DNA from: Prevotella sp. UBA4268
GTDB taxonomy: Bacteria > Bacteroidota > Bacteroidia > Bacteroidales > Bacteroidaceae
DNA length: 64,000 nucleotides
Direction: 5' to 3'
NCBI GenBank assembly: GCA_002395135.1
Contig: DGWC01000055.1
Coordinates: forward strand, 62,001 to 126,000
Made by a program: the position numbers and the translations under genes. This document shows positions 26,251 to 34,989 of the stretch, one piece after another (within the stretch, counting starts at the first letter, position 1; each line of letters starts with the position of its first letter). Under the pieces are notes generated by a model that was given only the letters and a program-made list of their open reading frames with translations, was not told the origin of the DNA and searched no databases.

Positions 26251-27230
26251 TGAATCGTATTATTATTTCGATAATTATTCCAGTTTATAATGTTGAGAAG
26301 TATATTGTAAGGTGCTTGCAATCCATTGCTGATCAAACGGTTTGTGATGGCGTAGAATGTATTCTTATAGATGATTGTGGCGATGATGAAAGCATGCAAC
26401 AAGTTCATTCCTTTTTGAAACATTATAAAGGACTCATTCCTTTTAGTGTTTTAAAGCATCACTCTAATATGGGCTTGTCGGAAGCTCGCAATACGGGTAT
26501 AAAGAATGCCCACGGGGATTATTTACTCTTTTTAGATAGCGATGATGCTTTAACATCGCAGTGCATAAGTAGTTTTACAGAGATTCTTCAAACGTACTCA
26601 AATGTCGACTTGATACAAGGTGCTTATGTATCCACATCACAATCGTTAGAGTGCTTTTTAAAGAAGCAGTATCCAGCATATACAGAAAGTCGAAAATACA
26701 TAAAAAGAATGTTGCTGGATTATAATGAAATGCCTATAATGGCACAAAATAAATTGGTAAAAAAAACTATTATTACAAATAATAATTTGTATTTCAAGAA
26801 AGGCATCATACACGAAGACAACCATTGGTCTTTTTTTTTAGCCAAATATGTAAAGACAATGGCCTTTAATAGGGTACCTTCCTATATTTATTATATTAAT
26901 GATGGATCGATTACTTCTTCCATCAATTATGAGAAAGAAATAGAGTCTGTTCACAGTAGAATCAAAGATTTTACAAATAGTATAGATTTATTTATGAGCG
27001 GAGAGCAAAAAGTTCAGATTCTCAATACTCTTCATCATGCTTTTTCTTGCAAATATTATAGATCTGAATCGGATAAAAAGGATTTATTTATAATGCTATA
27101 TGATAGATGTAATATCATAGAAAAGCTTTTTTTGACAATATGGTACAGAACAAAGTGCAATAGTTTCGTCTATCGTAAAATATTTAATTCTATTATTAGA
27201 GTATTAAGACTGAGGGATAGATTGTTTTAA
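26250..27230 (+). CDS. GT2 family glycosyltransferase
   Basis: A 326-residue GT-A fold transferase. ISIIIPVYNVEKYIVRCL at the N-terminus is followed by LIDDCGDDES (about 38-47), then GLSEARNTGIKNAHGDYLLF and the metal-binding LDSDD (about 95-99). The C-terminal part is amphipathic, consistent with membrane association. It is a cytoplasmic nucleotide-sugar transferase of unknown specificity. The ATG overlaps the upstream stop by one base; the next gene starts one base after its stop. Confidence 0.9.
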   Translation: MNRIIISIIIPVYNVEKYIVRCLQSIADQTVCDGVECILIDDCGDDESMQQVHSFLKHYKGLIPFSVLKHHSNMGLSEARNTGIKNAHGDYLLFLDSDDALTSQCISSFTEILQTYSNVDLIQGAYVSTSQSLECFLKKQYPAYTESRKYIKRMLLDYNEMPIMAQNKLVKKTIITNNNLYFKKGIIHEDNHWSFFLAKYVKTMAFNRVPSYIYYINDGSITSSINYEKEIESVHSRIKDFTNSIDLFMSGEQKVQILNTLHHAFSCKYYRSESDKKDLFIMLYDRCNIIEKLFLTIWYRTKCNSFVYRKIFNSIIRVLRLRDRLF

Positions 27231-27231
27231 T

Positions 27232-28251
27232 ATGAGCATTAGCAGAATCAGTTCCGCAAGCCCTAATCAAAGGGATTACGCAATAGATGGCTTGCGCTTA
27301 TTGTGTGCTTTTATGGTCGTGTATATCCATACACGTTATAAAAGCGGTTTTTTTTTGGATATATGCAGATGTGCTGTACCTTGTTTCCTTGTGATTTCTG
27401 GGTATTATTTGTATAGTAATGATACTCTAATTCTCAAGAAGAGGGTCATAAAAGGTTTAAAGCGAATTTTTGAGATATATTTGTGGTGCTTGTTGTTGTA
27501 TGGAGCGTTGACAATTAGGTTTGCAGTAAAACAGAATGATTTCAGTGTTTTTTCATTGGGTAACTGTATAAAGTTTTTTGTGTATGGCGAGAGCGATTTT
27601 TTGTATTTTGCACCTCATTTATGGTATCTGCATACATATTTGTACGCACTTGTTATAATTTATTTTTTCAATCAGTTTAAATGTGTAAAGTGTCTTGCGT
27701 ATTTGTCTCCAATACTGCTTATGATGAATCTGGAAGTCGTAAAGGAATTTATTTCTCCATTAGTTGGGACATATCATTTACCACTTTATTTGACAATAAG
27801 TATACCATATGTAATGATGGGGATGAGTGTGAAAAAATACAGATGGTTTTTTCAGAAGGTTAACAGTAATATCGTTTTATGTGGCATAGTATGCTCGCTT
27901 GTATTATTGTATTATGAGGATGGATTTTGGGTCTCATGTGGTATTAATGCAAATGATAAATATATTATGACTATTTGTCTGACCTTTTTTATATTTGTCC
28001 TTTCCATTATGAGTTCAAATAATCACAAGAACATCCTGTCCAGAATTGGGGAGGAATATTCGTTGTATGTATATGTTTTTCACACATTCATACTATGGCT
28101 TTTTTATGGAATTAATGATAATCTCCCATCACTTTGGAGTGAGATGATATTTCCTCATTTTGCCCCAGTCATTGTTTTTCTGTCAACAATAGTTTTCGCT
28201 ATTTTGTTCAGAGCACTAAAAAATACAAAGGTATTAGATTCTTTTAGGTGA
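27232..28251 (+). CDS. Acyltransferase 3 family membrane protein
   Basis: A 339-residue protein with about ten membrane segments. The start motif RDYAIDGLRLLCAFMVVYIH (about 14-33), with the conserved His, is that of the acyltransferase-3/OafA family. AVPCFLVISGYYLY follows. It probably O-acetylates a sugar of the glycan using cytoplasmic acetyl-CoA. It shares a 4-base overlap with a second acyltransferase-3 gene downstream. Confidence 0.87.
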   Translation: MSISRISSASPNQRDYAIDGLRLLCAFMVVYIHTRYKSGFFLDICRCAVPCFLVISGYYLYSNDTLILKKRVIKGLKRIFEIYLWCLLLYGALTIRFAVKQNDFSVFSLGNCIKFFVYGESDFLYFAPHLWYLHTYLYALVIIYFFNQFKCVKCLAYLSPILLMMNLEVVKEFISPLVGTYHLPLYLTISIPYVMMGMSVKKYRWFFQKVNSNIVLCGIVCSLVLLYYEDGFWVSCGINANDKYIMTICLTFFIFVLSIMSSNNHKNILSRIGEEYSLYVYVFHTFILWLFYGINDNLPSLWSEMIFPHFAPVIVFLSTIVFAILFRALKNTKVLDSFR

Positions 28252-29210
28252 AAGAGAGAATTGGCTTTATCGATAGGATGAAAGTCCTAGGTATGTACTT
28301 TATTATTCTTGGGCATCTTTTCCCCCCATTTGATGAGTATATTTATGCTTTCAATGTTCCATTGTTTTTCGTGTTGTCTGGATTGTTAAGTAAAAGGGAT
28401 GCTGGTTCTTTCGCCTTTTGGAAAAAGATATGTTATAGTTTAATTGTGCCTTTATTGCTAATATGTGTTATAAATGCACTGTTTGATTCTCTTGTGGTTT
28501 ACAATAGTAACATATGGAATTTTGAATTGTTCTATATGCGTATTATCGAATGTTTGCTTGGGAATGGTGGATCCGAATATGGAGGTCTAAGGGCATGTTG
28601 GTTCGTTTATACTCTTATCCTAATTAAGATTATTTATCAGTATCTTTCAAAAACATGGCAGTTGTTGCTCGTTGGGGGTATCTGTATCTTGTTAACCTTA
28701 TTTGTAACGAGATTGGGATGGGCAATATGGAACGCCTATGCAAATTTGTGGATTTCTTATCCTTTTTTTTTAGTTGGTGTTTTCCTGAAAAGGTACATGC
28801 ACATCTTTAGCATTTTGAGAATGAACTCATTCATGCTGTTCGTCTTCCTAATAGCATGTTTGATATTATGTGTAACAGTGAAGTTTAATGGGCATGTGTG
28901 GATGTATTTAACGTTATATGGAAAGTCATATCTCCTGTTCTGGGTAAGTGCTCTTGCGGGAATCTGTATGGTATATGTTATGAGCGTCATTATTGGGGAT
29001 GTATTTCGCAGAACGGTCACAGTTTTGTCAACCGGAATGATAGTAATTCTCGGTTTTCATCAAATTTTTTTGTATTTCTATAGTTTTGTTTTTGATAAAC
29101 ATATATGGTGTGAAATTTTATATTCTGTTGCCGTGTTAATTGTTTTTTATCCAATTATATTGTTTTGCATGAAATTCTTTCCTGTGTTGATAGGAAAAAG
29201 AGTTGTGTAG
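28248..29210 (+). CDS. Acyltransferase 3 family membrane protein (fucose-acetylase-like)
   Basis: A 320-residue polytopic membrane protein that begins at GTG 28248 (overlapping the preceding stop as GTGA). The GTG start keeps the family motif RIGFIDRMKVLGMYFIILGH at the N-terminus; the first ATG would remove half of it. FNVPLFFVLSGLL follows. It resembles the YbaE/WecH-fucose 4-O-acetylase branch more than OafA. It is the second O-acyltransferase in tandem, so two positions of the glycan may be acylated. Confidence 0.83.
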   Translation: MKERIGFIDRMKVLGMYFIILGHLFPPFDEYIYAFNVPLFFVLSGLLSKRDAGSFAFWKKICYSLIVPLLLICVINALFDSLVVYNSNIWNFELFYMRIIECLLGNGGSEYGGLRACWFVYTLILIKIIYQYLSKTWQLLLVGGICILLTLFVTRLGWAIWNAYANLWISYPFFLVGVFLKRYMHIFSILRMNSFMLFVFLIACLILCVTVKFNGHVWMYLTLYGKSYLLFWVSALAGICMVYVMSVIIGDVFRRTVTVLSTGMIVILGFHQIFLYFYSFVFDKHIWCEILYSVAVLIVFYPIILFCMKFFPVLIGKRVV

Positions 29211-29227
29211 TAAATAATTATATATTT

Positions 29228-30061
29228 ATGAAACCAGATGTTTCCATTATTATACCTCTCTATAATAAAGAAAGGATTATTAAGCGTTCAATTATGAGTG
29301 TTCTTACCCAATCTCATAAGAATATAGAATTAATTATTGTGGATGACGGTTCAACGGACAATAGCACAGAAATTGTTAATAGTATAAAGGATAGTAGAAT
29401 TTCAATAATAGAACAAAAGAATAGTGGTCCTAGTTCTGCCAGAAATACAGGCATCAAACACTCAAAAGCAGATTGGATTGTCTTTCTGGATGCAGATGAT
29501 GAACTAGCAAGTTCTTCTATAGACTTGTTCTTAGAAAACCAAAGACTCCATCCTGAAGCAGATGTTATAGATGGAGGCACGATTATTCGGAATGGAGAGA
29601 ACTCATATGTTGTCACACATTCACGAAAAGGATATATGCATAATAATTTTAAGTGCTGGTTTAAAGGAGAACTGATGCCAGGTGCAGGCCATTCTATGTT
29701 TAGATCTTTAATTATAAAGGAAAACTTATATGATGAAGCATTACGTAGATATGAGGATGCGGAATTGCTATTTAGGCTATTGCATAATATAAAGATTTAT
29801 AAGATGGCGGAAATTGTATTGTATGTGAATACAGATTATTCTTCAGCGAGTTTAAAACGTGAAATTATTGATGAGGATTTTATTGGCCACCTGTCATTGA
29901 AAGGTAATATGTTTTGGAAAAAGATGTGTATGTTTAACCTTTTTCTTGAAAATAGGGATGTGTATCGTGATGATATGAAAATCTTATATCATAAATGGTA
30001 TTATAGATATGATTTGTTGTTTTTAAGAAAAGTATTAAAATTACTGCATGCATATTTATAG
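29228..30061 (+). CDS. GT2 family glycosyltransferase
   Basis: A 277-residue GT-A transferase beginning MKPDVSIIIPLYNKE. It has VDDGSTDNSTEIVN (about 37-50), GPSSARNTGIKHSKADWIVF, and LDADDE as the metal site. ATG 29228 is chosen because it puts the start at the domain boundary; an ORF continuing upstream to 29165 overlaps the acyltransferase. Cytoplasmic, probably adding one sugar of the repeat. The GEL/PGAGHSMF segment near residue 155 is the usual GT2 acceptor region. Confidence 0.88.
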   Translation: MKPDVSIIIPLYNKERIIKRSIMSVLTQSHKNIELIIVDDGSTDNSTEIVNSIKDSRISIIEQKNSGPSSARNTGIKHSKADWIVFLDADDELASSSIDLFLENQRLHPEADVIDGGTIIRNGENSYVVTHSRKGYMHNNFKCWFKGELMPGAGHSMFRSLIIKENLYDEALRRYEDAELLFRLLHNIKIYKMAEIVLYVNTDYSSASLKREIIDEDFIGHLSLKGNMFWKKMCMFNLFLENRDVYRDDMKILYHKWYYRYDLLFLRKVLKLLHAYL

Positions 30062-30102
30062 CATGAGCATGTTTAGACAAACTTTAATGTTGTTTTTTTA
30101 TT

Positions 30103-31344
30103 ATGCGTATATTGATATGTTCAATGTCTCCAGCAAATTATAGTTGCGATCCCGGTTATAATGGGGCTGGATGGATTAATTCATTTCTAGCGGAGTTTGA
30201 AAAGCGTTCAGATTTGCAAGTAGCATGGGTGTTTAATGTACAGAATCCTATGCCAATAAGAGAGATAAATGGTACAAAGTACTATCCTGTATGTGACGTG
30301 AGAAAGTCTTTTTTTATGAGAATTAAAGGAGGGCTTTTTTTGAATGACATAGAATTCGATAAAGAGTTTTGGCCATATTACGTATCTGAGTACTTAAAAG
30401 TTATAGAAGATTTTCAACCAGATGTTATACATGTTTTTGGATCAGAGTATTATTATGGACTTGTCGCATCAGAAACGGAAATTCCTGTGTTTTTACACTT
30501 ACAAGGGGTTCTTTGTGAGTTATATAATGCATATTTCCCGCCAGGTGTTTCAAATGTGTCATATGTTCTGCAAGACTTAAATCCGTACAAAGTATATAAA
30601 CGATTGTCAGGTATTGCATGGTTGCGTAGAAATGCTTTTCGAGAGAAGGAAGTCTTCAAACGTGTTAAGTATTTTGTGGGTAGAACAGTATGGGATTATC
30701 GTATAACGAACGTTCTTAACCGAAATGCTGTTTATTATTATGGAAACGAATTGATGCGTCCTGTTTTTTATGAACCAATAGAGAAAAGAATACCGTCAAC
30801 ACTAACTATCACAACAACGTTGTCTGGAGCCATATTTAAGGGATTCGATCAAATTTTAAAGGTTGCAAGTATCTTAAAGAATGAATTGAGTTTAAGTTTT
30901 ATATGGAACGTATATGGCAATGTTTCTCCATCATTTGCAGAAAAGAATAATGGGCTTCGGTATACCGACTTGAACATAAATTTATATGGTATTGTGACTG
31001 AAGATATAATTAGAGATAGATTATTGTCTTCAACATTGTATTATCATCCCTCATATATGGAGAATTCTTCAAATAGCATTATTGAAGCACAGATGTCATC
31101 AACGACTCCAATTTGCCAGTATGTAGGAGGTCTTCCTTCTTTGATTAAAGATGGTGAAGATGGATTCCTAGTTCCTGCAAATGATCCTTATCAGGTTGCT
31201 TTTTTAATTCGGTATTTATATGAAAATCCTGAAGTAAACATGCAGATTGGGCAGAATGCTCGAGAGAGGGTAATAAAAGAACATGACCCTAAGTCGATTG
31301 TTGATGATTTGTTAGACATATATGAAAGTGTAATAAAAAAATAG
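30103..31344 (+). CDS. GT4 family glycosyltransferase
   Basis: A 413-residue GT-B transferase. The N-terminal Rossmann-like half contains DVIHVFGSEYYYG (about 107-119). The C-terminal half has the GT4 donor-site stretch NSIIEAQMSSTTPICQYVGG, with the conserved Glu, and ends with LIKDGEDGFLVPANDP. This is a retaining transferase using nucleotide-diphospho-sugar. It is separated by 41 bases from the GT2 and 33 bases from the next gene. Confidence 0.9.
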   Translation: MRILICSMSPANYSCDPGYNGAGWINSFLAEFEKRSDLQVAWVFNVQNPMPIREINGTKYYPVCDVRKSFFMRIKGGLFLNDIEFDKEFWPYYVSEYLKVIEDFQPDVIHVFGSEYYYGLVASETEIPVFLHLQGVLCELYNAYFPPGVSNVSYVLQDLNPYKVYKRLSGIAWLRRNAFREKEVFKRVKYFVGRTVWDYRITNVLNRNAVYYYGNELMRPVFYEPIEKRIPSTLTITTTLSGAIFKGFDQILKVASILKNELSLSFIWNVYGNVSPSFAEKNNGLRYTDLNINLYGIVTEDIIRDRLLSSTLYYHPSYMENSSNSIIEAQMSSTTPICQYVGGLPSLIKDGEDGFLVPANDPYQVAFLIRYLYENPEVNMQIGQNARERVIKEHDPKSIVDDLLDIYESVIKK

Positions 31345-31352
31345 TATATTTG
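31345..31352 (+). promoter_or_regulatory. Possible internal promoter -7 element
   Basis: TATATTTG, an exact -7 consensus, lies in the 33-base gap before the WbsX-like gene. No spaced TTTG is present at -33. The coding sequence after this point is also slightly less AT-rich. Confidence 0.35.
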
Positions 31353-31377
31353 TTGTCACGTTAGATGGTTTATTATT

Positions 31378-32469
31378 ATGAATGTTAAGGTTTTTGCTTT
31401 TTATCTTCCACAGTTTTATCCATTCCATGAGAATGATGAGTGGTGGGGAAAAGGATTTACTGAGTGGACAAACGTTGGGAAGGCGAAAAAACTTTTCAAA
31501 GGACATAATCAACCTCGCATTCCTGCAGATTTGGGATATTATGATTTACGCTTGCCAATCGTTAGGGAGCAACAGGCAGAATTGGCTAAAGAGGCTGGGG
31601 TTACGGCTTTCTGTTATTGGCATTATTGGTTCGGAAATGGGCGTCGGCTGTTAGCAGATGTGTTTCAAGAAGTTTTAGAGAGTGGAAAGCCAGATTTCCC
31701 GTTCTGCTTGGCTTGGGCAAATCATACTTGGAAAGCCGTTGGATGTACGGCTGGGAACGAGTCCCCAGAGGTGTTGATGGAGCAGACATACCCTGGAATA
31801 GAAGATGAGAGAATGCATTTTGAGTTTCTACTGAAGGCATTCCGGGATGAAAGATATGTCAGAGTTGATGGAAAACCGTTCTTGTTCGTTTTTGATGCAA
31901 AGAGTATACCAGAAGAGTATATTCGAAATTTTAAGAAGTGGACTATAGAAGCAGGCTTTCCTGGATTATATTTATCAGGAAACAAGCCAGACAATATGAC
32001 CAAACAAGAATTGCTGGACAAGGGCTTTGATTCTGTGACGTATGGAAGATTGGGATTACATGCGCCAGACTCTAAAGTAAAAGAATTCCTGCTGAAAGTA
32101 CGGAATCGCTTTTTGTCATATTATAAACGGAGACCTCCTCATGTTTATGATTATAAAAAAGAGTTTCATGGCTTCATTAATGAGGACATTGATAAAGAAA
32201 TTGATGTCATCCCTCAATTATATCCCCAGTGGGATCATTCGCCAAGAACAGGTCCAAAAGGTAATATATACATCAATAGTGAACCTGAATACTTTGAAGA
32301 ACATGTAAAGGAGGCATTAAATGCAATCAAGGACAAGCCAGAAGAATACCAGATTCTGCTACTCAAATCATGGAATGAGTGGGCAGAAGGTAATTACATG
32401 GAACCAGATTTGAAGTATGGGAAAGGTTTTATTCAAGCATTAAGAAAAGCGTTGGATGAGTTTAAATAG
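31378..32469 (+). CDS. WbsX / GH99-like glycan biosynthesis protein
   Basis: A 363-residue protein. FYLPQFYPFHENDEWWGKGF at the start and TEWTNVGKAKKLFKGHNQP directly after it form the signature of the WbsX family (Glyco_tran_WbsX, GH99-like). Later landmarks are FCYWHYWFGNGRRLL and LLKSWNEWAEGNYMEPD, carrying the family's acidic residues. These proteins are common in O-antigen and capsule loci, yet relate to endo-acting GH99 enzymes; whether they cut or build glycans is not settled. It overlaps the next acyltransferase by 14 bases. Confidence 0.87.
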   Translation: MNVKVFAFYLPQFYPFHENDEWWGKGFTEWTNVGKAKKLFKGHNQPRIPADLGYYDLRLPIVREQQAELAKEAGVTAFCYWHYWFGNGRRLLADVFQEVLESGKPDFPFCLAWANHTWKAVGCTAGNESPEVLMEQTYPGIEDERMHFEFLLKAFRDERYVRVDGKPFLFVFDAKSIPEEYIRNFKKWTIEAGFPGLYLSGNKPDNMTKQELLDKGFDSVTYGRLGLHAPDSKVKEFLLKVRNRFLSYYKRRPPHVYDYKKEFHGFINEDIDKEIDVIPQLYPQWDHSPRTGPKGNIYINSEPEYFEEHVKEALNAIKDKPEEYQILLLKSWNEWAEGNYMEPDLKYGKGFIQALRKALDEFK

Positions 32470-33076
32470 AGTGTTATTTGTTGTTCTGCGGATTGCAAGT
32501 AAGAATGCATTAGTTGGTTTTATAAACAAGTGCATACGAAGAATCCGATATTTGTATGTCATGTCACAGGTAATGAGTATTGGGGAACGGGTCAGTTTTT
32601 GCTCTGTGAAGTATCTTGTTGGAGGAGAATATATTAGCATAGGAGATGATTGTTGTTTTGGGTATGATTTGTATTTAACAGCATGGCATGTTGGAGACAG
32701 GAACCCAGTGTTGAAAATTGGGAACAACTGTTCATTTGGCTCATGGAACCACATCTCTTGTTCAAATAGAGTCGAAATAGGAGATGGCTTATTAACAGGA
32801 AAATGGGTGACGATAGTGGATAATTCACATGGGAGTACAGATTATGATAGCATGCAGATTCAGCCATGGAGTCGTCCTGTTCTATCTAAAGGACCAATTT
32901 TAATTGGCAAAAATGTGTGGATAGGTGATAAGGCAACAGTTTTGCCAGGAGTAAGCATCGGTGATGGAGTTGTGATTGCGGCTAATTCTGTAGTGACGAG
33001 CAGCATACCTGCATATTCTGTTGCTGCTGGTAATCCTGCAAGAGTAATAAGGACCAATAGTTGTGATGATAAATAA
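32456..33076 (+). CDS. Left-handed beta-helix (hexapeptide) acyltransferase
   Basis: A 206-residue protein whose C-terminal two thirds show hexapeptide repeats: YISIGDDCCFGYDLYL, VLKIGNNCSFG, NRVEIGDGLLTG and ILIGKNVWIGDKATVLPGVSIGDG. It ends VAAGNPARVI, characteristic of LbH sugar O-acetyltransferases. The catalytic His is probably in DNSHG (about 122-126). It starts 14 bases inside the WbsX gene. Confidence 0.88.
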   Translation: MSLNRVLFVVLRIASKNALVGFINKCIRRIRYLYVMSQVMSIGERVSFCSVKYLVGGEYISIGDDCCFGYDLYLTAWHVGDRNPVLKIGNNCSFGSWNHISCSNRVEIGDGLLTGKWVTIVDNSHGSTDYDSMQIQPWSRPVLSKGPILIGKNVWIGDKATVLPGVSIGDGVVIAANSVVTSSIPAYSVAAGNPARVIRTNSCDDK

Positions 33077-33209
33077 TTAAATGTTTAATTGTTTAGAAAG
33101 TGCTTCCCATTTTGTGGGGCGTGGACGGAATTTGGAGTTGATATATTTAGTACATGTCTTTTGACTATGTATCAGGAACGTTGTTAGGCTATTTACTTTT
33201 TCTATTATC

Positions 33210-33809
33210 ATGTTTTCTATAAATAATCTAAGATTTAAATATTACAAGTGGTTTAACCGTTGGTATTTCCGCTACAAAGGGATTCAATTCGGAGACAGGC
33301 TGCAGGTATATAATAAAGTGTACGTCACAGGCGCAAGAGGAAGAATCTCAATTGGGGATCATTTCACTTTGACTAGTGGCGATTGTATAAATCCTATCTG
33401 CCGTAATCTCCGGGCGTGTGTTCATCTTGGTAGTCCTAAAGCAATTATCACTATTGGAGACAATGTGGGGATGAGTTCACCATGTATATGGATTAGTGAG
33501 CGGCTGACTATTGGCAATCATGTGAATATTGGTGGCAACTGCATGATTATGGACACTGATGTGCATGAGATTGATTATTTGGCACGTCGTGGTGAGAATG
33601 TATTAAATCAGAATTCACCCCAAGCAACAGTGCAAAGTGCACCTGTAACGATTGAGGAAGACGTGTGGATTGGTGCAAATTGTCAGATACTGAAGGGTGT
33701 CACCATTGGTGCAAGGAGCGTAATCGGTGCTGGCAGTGTGGTGACAAAGAGTATTCCTGCTGATTGCATTGCGGCGGGAAATCCATGCAGGGTGGTGAGA
33801 GAATTGTAG
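33210..33809 (+). CDS. Left-handed beta-helix (hexapeptide) acyltransferase
   Basis: A 199-residue LbH acyltransferase of the maltose/galactoside O-acetyltransferase type. It has hexapeptide motifs from about residue 45, with VTIEEDVWIGANCQILKGV, ARSVIGAGSVVTKSI and IAAGNPCRVV at the end. A His in MDTDVHEIDYL (about 116-126) fits the catalytic position. It is the last gene of the island; the 133-base gap before it contains nothing recognisable. A bidirectional terminator at 33888-33920 follows. Confidence 0.88.
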   Translation: MFSINNLRFKYYKWFNRWYFRYKGIQFGDRLQVYNKVYVTGARGRISIGDHFTLTSGDCINPICRNLRACVHLGSPKAIITIGDNVGMSSPCIWISERLTIGNHVNIGGNCMIMDTDVHEIDYLARRGENVLNQNSPQATVQSAPVTIEEDVWIGANCQILKGVTIGARSVIGAGSVVTKSIPADCIAAGNPCRVVREL

Positions 33810-33887
33810 TTTATGTGAGCAGTGTTTTATGTGAGGTGTCCCTTGGAAACTTAATCGTGGTTGGGCAGGGGATATGAAATAAAGAAA

Positions 33888-33920
33888 ACGGAGGCGGATC
33901 CATCAAGGATTCGCCTCCGT
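33888..33920. terminator. Bidirectional terminator between glycan island and smalltalk gene
   Basis: ACGGAGGCGGATC (33888-33900) pairs with GATTCGCCTCCGT (33908-33920), with one G-T pair. T-rich sequence lies on both sides, so it can end the island transcript and the convergent HU-smalltalk transcript. Confidence 0.8.
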
Positions 33921-33924
33921 CATT

Positions 33925-34026
33925 TTAGAGATTAAAAGTGTTCATTGCTGCCTGAGTACCCAGGACACCGAGGATTGCGGTGAGAATGGCTATGATGAGT
34001 TTGAGGATAAATTTCCAAGTCTTCAT
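33925..34026 (-). CDS. Smalltalk protein
   Basis: A 33-residue ORF, MKTWKFILKLIIAILTAILG, continuing to NTFNL and stop. It is the "smalltalk" family, a tiny conserved Bacteroidales peptide that is one hydrophobic helix after a basic N-terminus. It usually sits next to an HU-like gene and a peptidoglycan amidase or peptidase, which is the case here. Function unknown. A membrane-active or holin-like role is only a suggestion. The start is 12 bases after the HU-like gene, so the two share a transcript that ends at the hairpin directly downstream. Confidence 0.85.
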   Translation of the reverse strand: MKTWKFILKLIIAILTAILGVLGTQAAMNTFNL

Positions 34027-34038
34027 TGCCGTTGTTTG

Positions 34039-34503
34039 TTATGGATTCTCGGTGGTTCCCTCTTCGCCGTTGCCGTCCTCATCATCAAAGCCGGCATTCT
34101 TTGGGGCTTGCTGCATGTGACAACCTGTGAGGAAGGCCTTGGTGCGCTTCTTGTTGGAATCGGCTTTTGTCTCTGGAGTGAAGTTTACATGGAGACTTTT
34201 CACATTCTCTGTAATAGAGAATTTCTTGGGAGACTCGGCGCAGGTGCTCTTGATTCCAATCTTGAAGGAGCCGAAACCGTTGAGTTTGACACGGTGGGAA
34301 GCCTGCAACTCATCCTGCATTACCTCTACCAGTTCGGTGAGCACTGCCAGCACATCTGAGCGTTTTGCCGTGCAGTTGCGCTGAATACGGTCGGCGAGCA
34401 TGTTCAGATCGGTGGTCTGTGTCATCACGGCCTTGATGTAATACTGGCCATGTGTCTTGCTCTTCTCGTTGTTGTTTTTTGTAAAACGATATAAAACTGC
34501 CAT
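34039..34503 (-). CDS. HU-like DNA-binding protein with extended tail
   Basis: A 154-residue protein starting MAVLYRFTKNNNEKSK. A central HU/IHF-like domain (about 25-110) contains VKLNGFGSFKIGIKST. The C-terminal tail is charged and ends in an acidic stretch (GFDDEDGNGEEG). It belongs to the Bacteroidales HU-like family common beside capsule loci and smalltalk genes, distinct from the true nucleoid HU. ATG 34503 is required because the longer ORF would start inside the promoter at 34585-34617. Confidence 0.85.
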   Translation of the reverse strand: MAVLYRFTKNNNEKSKTHGQYYIKAVMTQTTDLNMLADRIQRNCTAKRSDVLAVLTELVEVMQDELQASHRVKLNGFGSFKIGIKSTCAESPKKFSITENVKSLHVNFTPETKADSNKKRTKAFLTGCHMQQAPKNAGFDDEDGNGEEGTTENP

Positions 34504-34584
34504 TTCTTTTAATTTTTTTGTTAAACTTTTGGTTATCATTCTCGTGTCGCTGAACTTGATGCATCTTTGTTCCTTTTGACGTTG

Positions 34585-34617
34585 CAAAGATACAAAATTC
34601 GAGAGGGTGTTTCCAAA
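34585..34617 (-). promoter_or_regulatory. Promoter of the HU-like/smalltalk operon
   Basis: On the minus strand, TTTG (34617-34614) and TATCTTTG (34592-34585) are 21 bases apart. It is about 80 bases before the HU-like ATG. Confidence 0.65.
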
Positions 34618-34659
34618 TTATTGCCATTTGCTCTCAGACACAATGAGGGGAGACGAGAT

Positions 34660-34722
34660 GGGGCTTAAACAGATAAGGCTTTAAGGGCAAATTGGGCTAA
34701 TCAGATAAATAGGGCTGATAGA
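34660..34722. repeat. Degenerate 9-bp tandem repeat
   Basis: The plus strand reads as 9-base units around (A/C)TNGGGCT/AA, for example AAATTGGGC, TAAATAGGG and CAGATAAGG. It resembles the better-preserved array at 37758-37838. It lies in the 254-base gap between the HU-like gene and the Cys-rich gene; I see no ORF or other signal there. Confidence 0.5.
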
Positions 34723-34757
34723 GTTGAAAGCGGCGGGGAAGGCTGGGGCGGTATTTA

Positions 34758-34979
34758 TCAATGCCATACTAGGGGGCTTGTGTGCCACTCGCTGGCTGTG
34801 ATTTCCCTCATGCGACGCTCTTCGTAATAGATGCGGTCGTACATCTGGTATTTGCATCGACGGCATACGTGGCGGTATGTTCCGCTCTTCAGTTTCTGGA
34901 ACTCACTGACGGGTTTTACCTGTCCGCAGCAGCGGCACGTGAGTTCTGTGGCGTGCCGCTGCCAGTAGTCGTATTTCAT
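34758..34979 (-). CDS. Small Cys-rich (zinc-ribbon-like) protein
   Basis: A 73-residue basic protein. Cys15/Cys18 (CRCC) and Cys39/Cys42 (CRRC) form two CxxC knuckles spaced 21 residues apart, as in zinc ribbons. The rest is rich in Arg, Lys and Tyr. It starts 11 bases after the M15 peptidase stop and is probably in the same transcript. I do not recognise the family; HNH-like remnants in phage genes have similar knuckles, but no HNH residues are present. Confidence 0.6.
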   Translation of the reverse strand: MKYDYWQRHATELTCRCCGQVKPVSEFQKLKSGTYRHVCRRCKYQMYDRIYYEERRMREITASEWHTSPLVWH

Positions 34980-34989
34980 TTTGGTGTGT

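Noticed and set aside
34681..34866. Small minus-strand ORF overlapping the Cys-rich gene
   Set aside because: Its translation is mostly the 9-bp repeat region and the other frame has the zinc-knuckle pattern.
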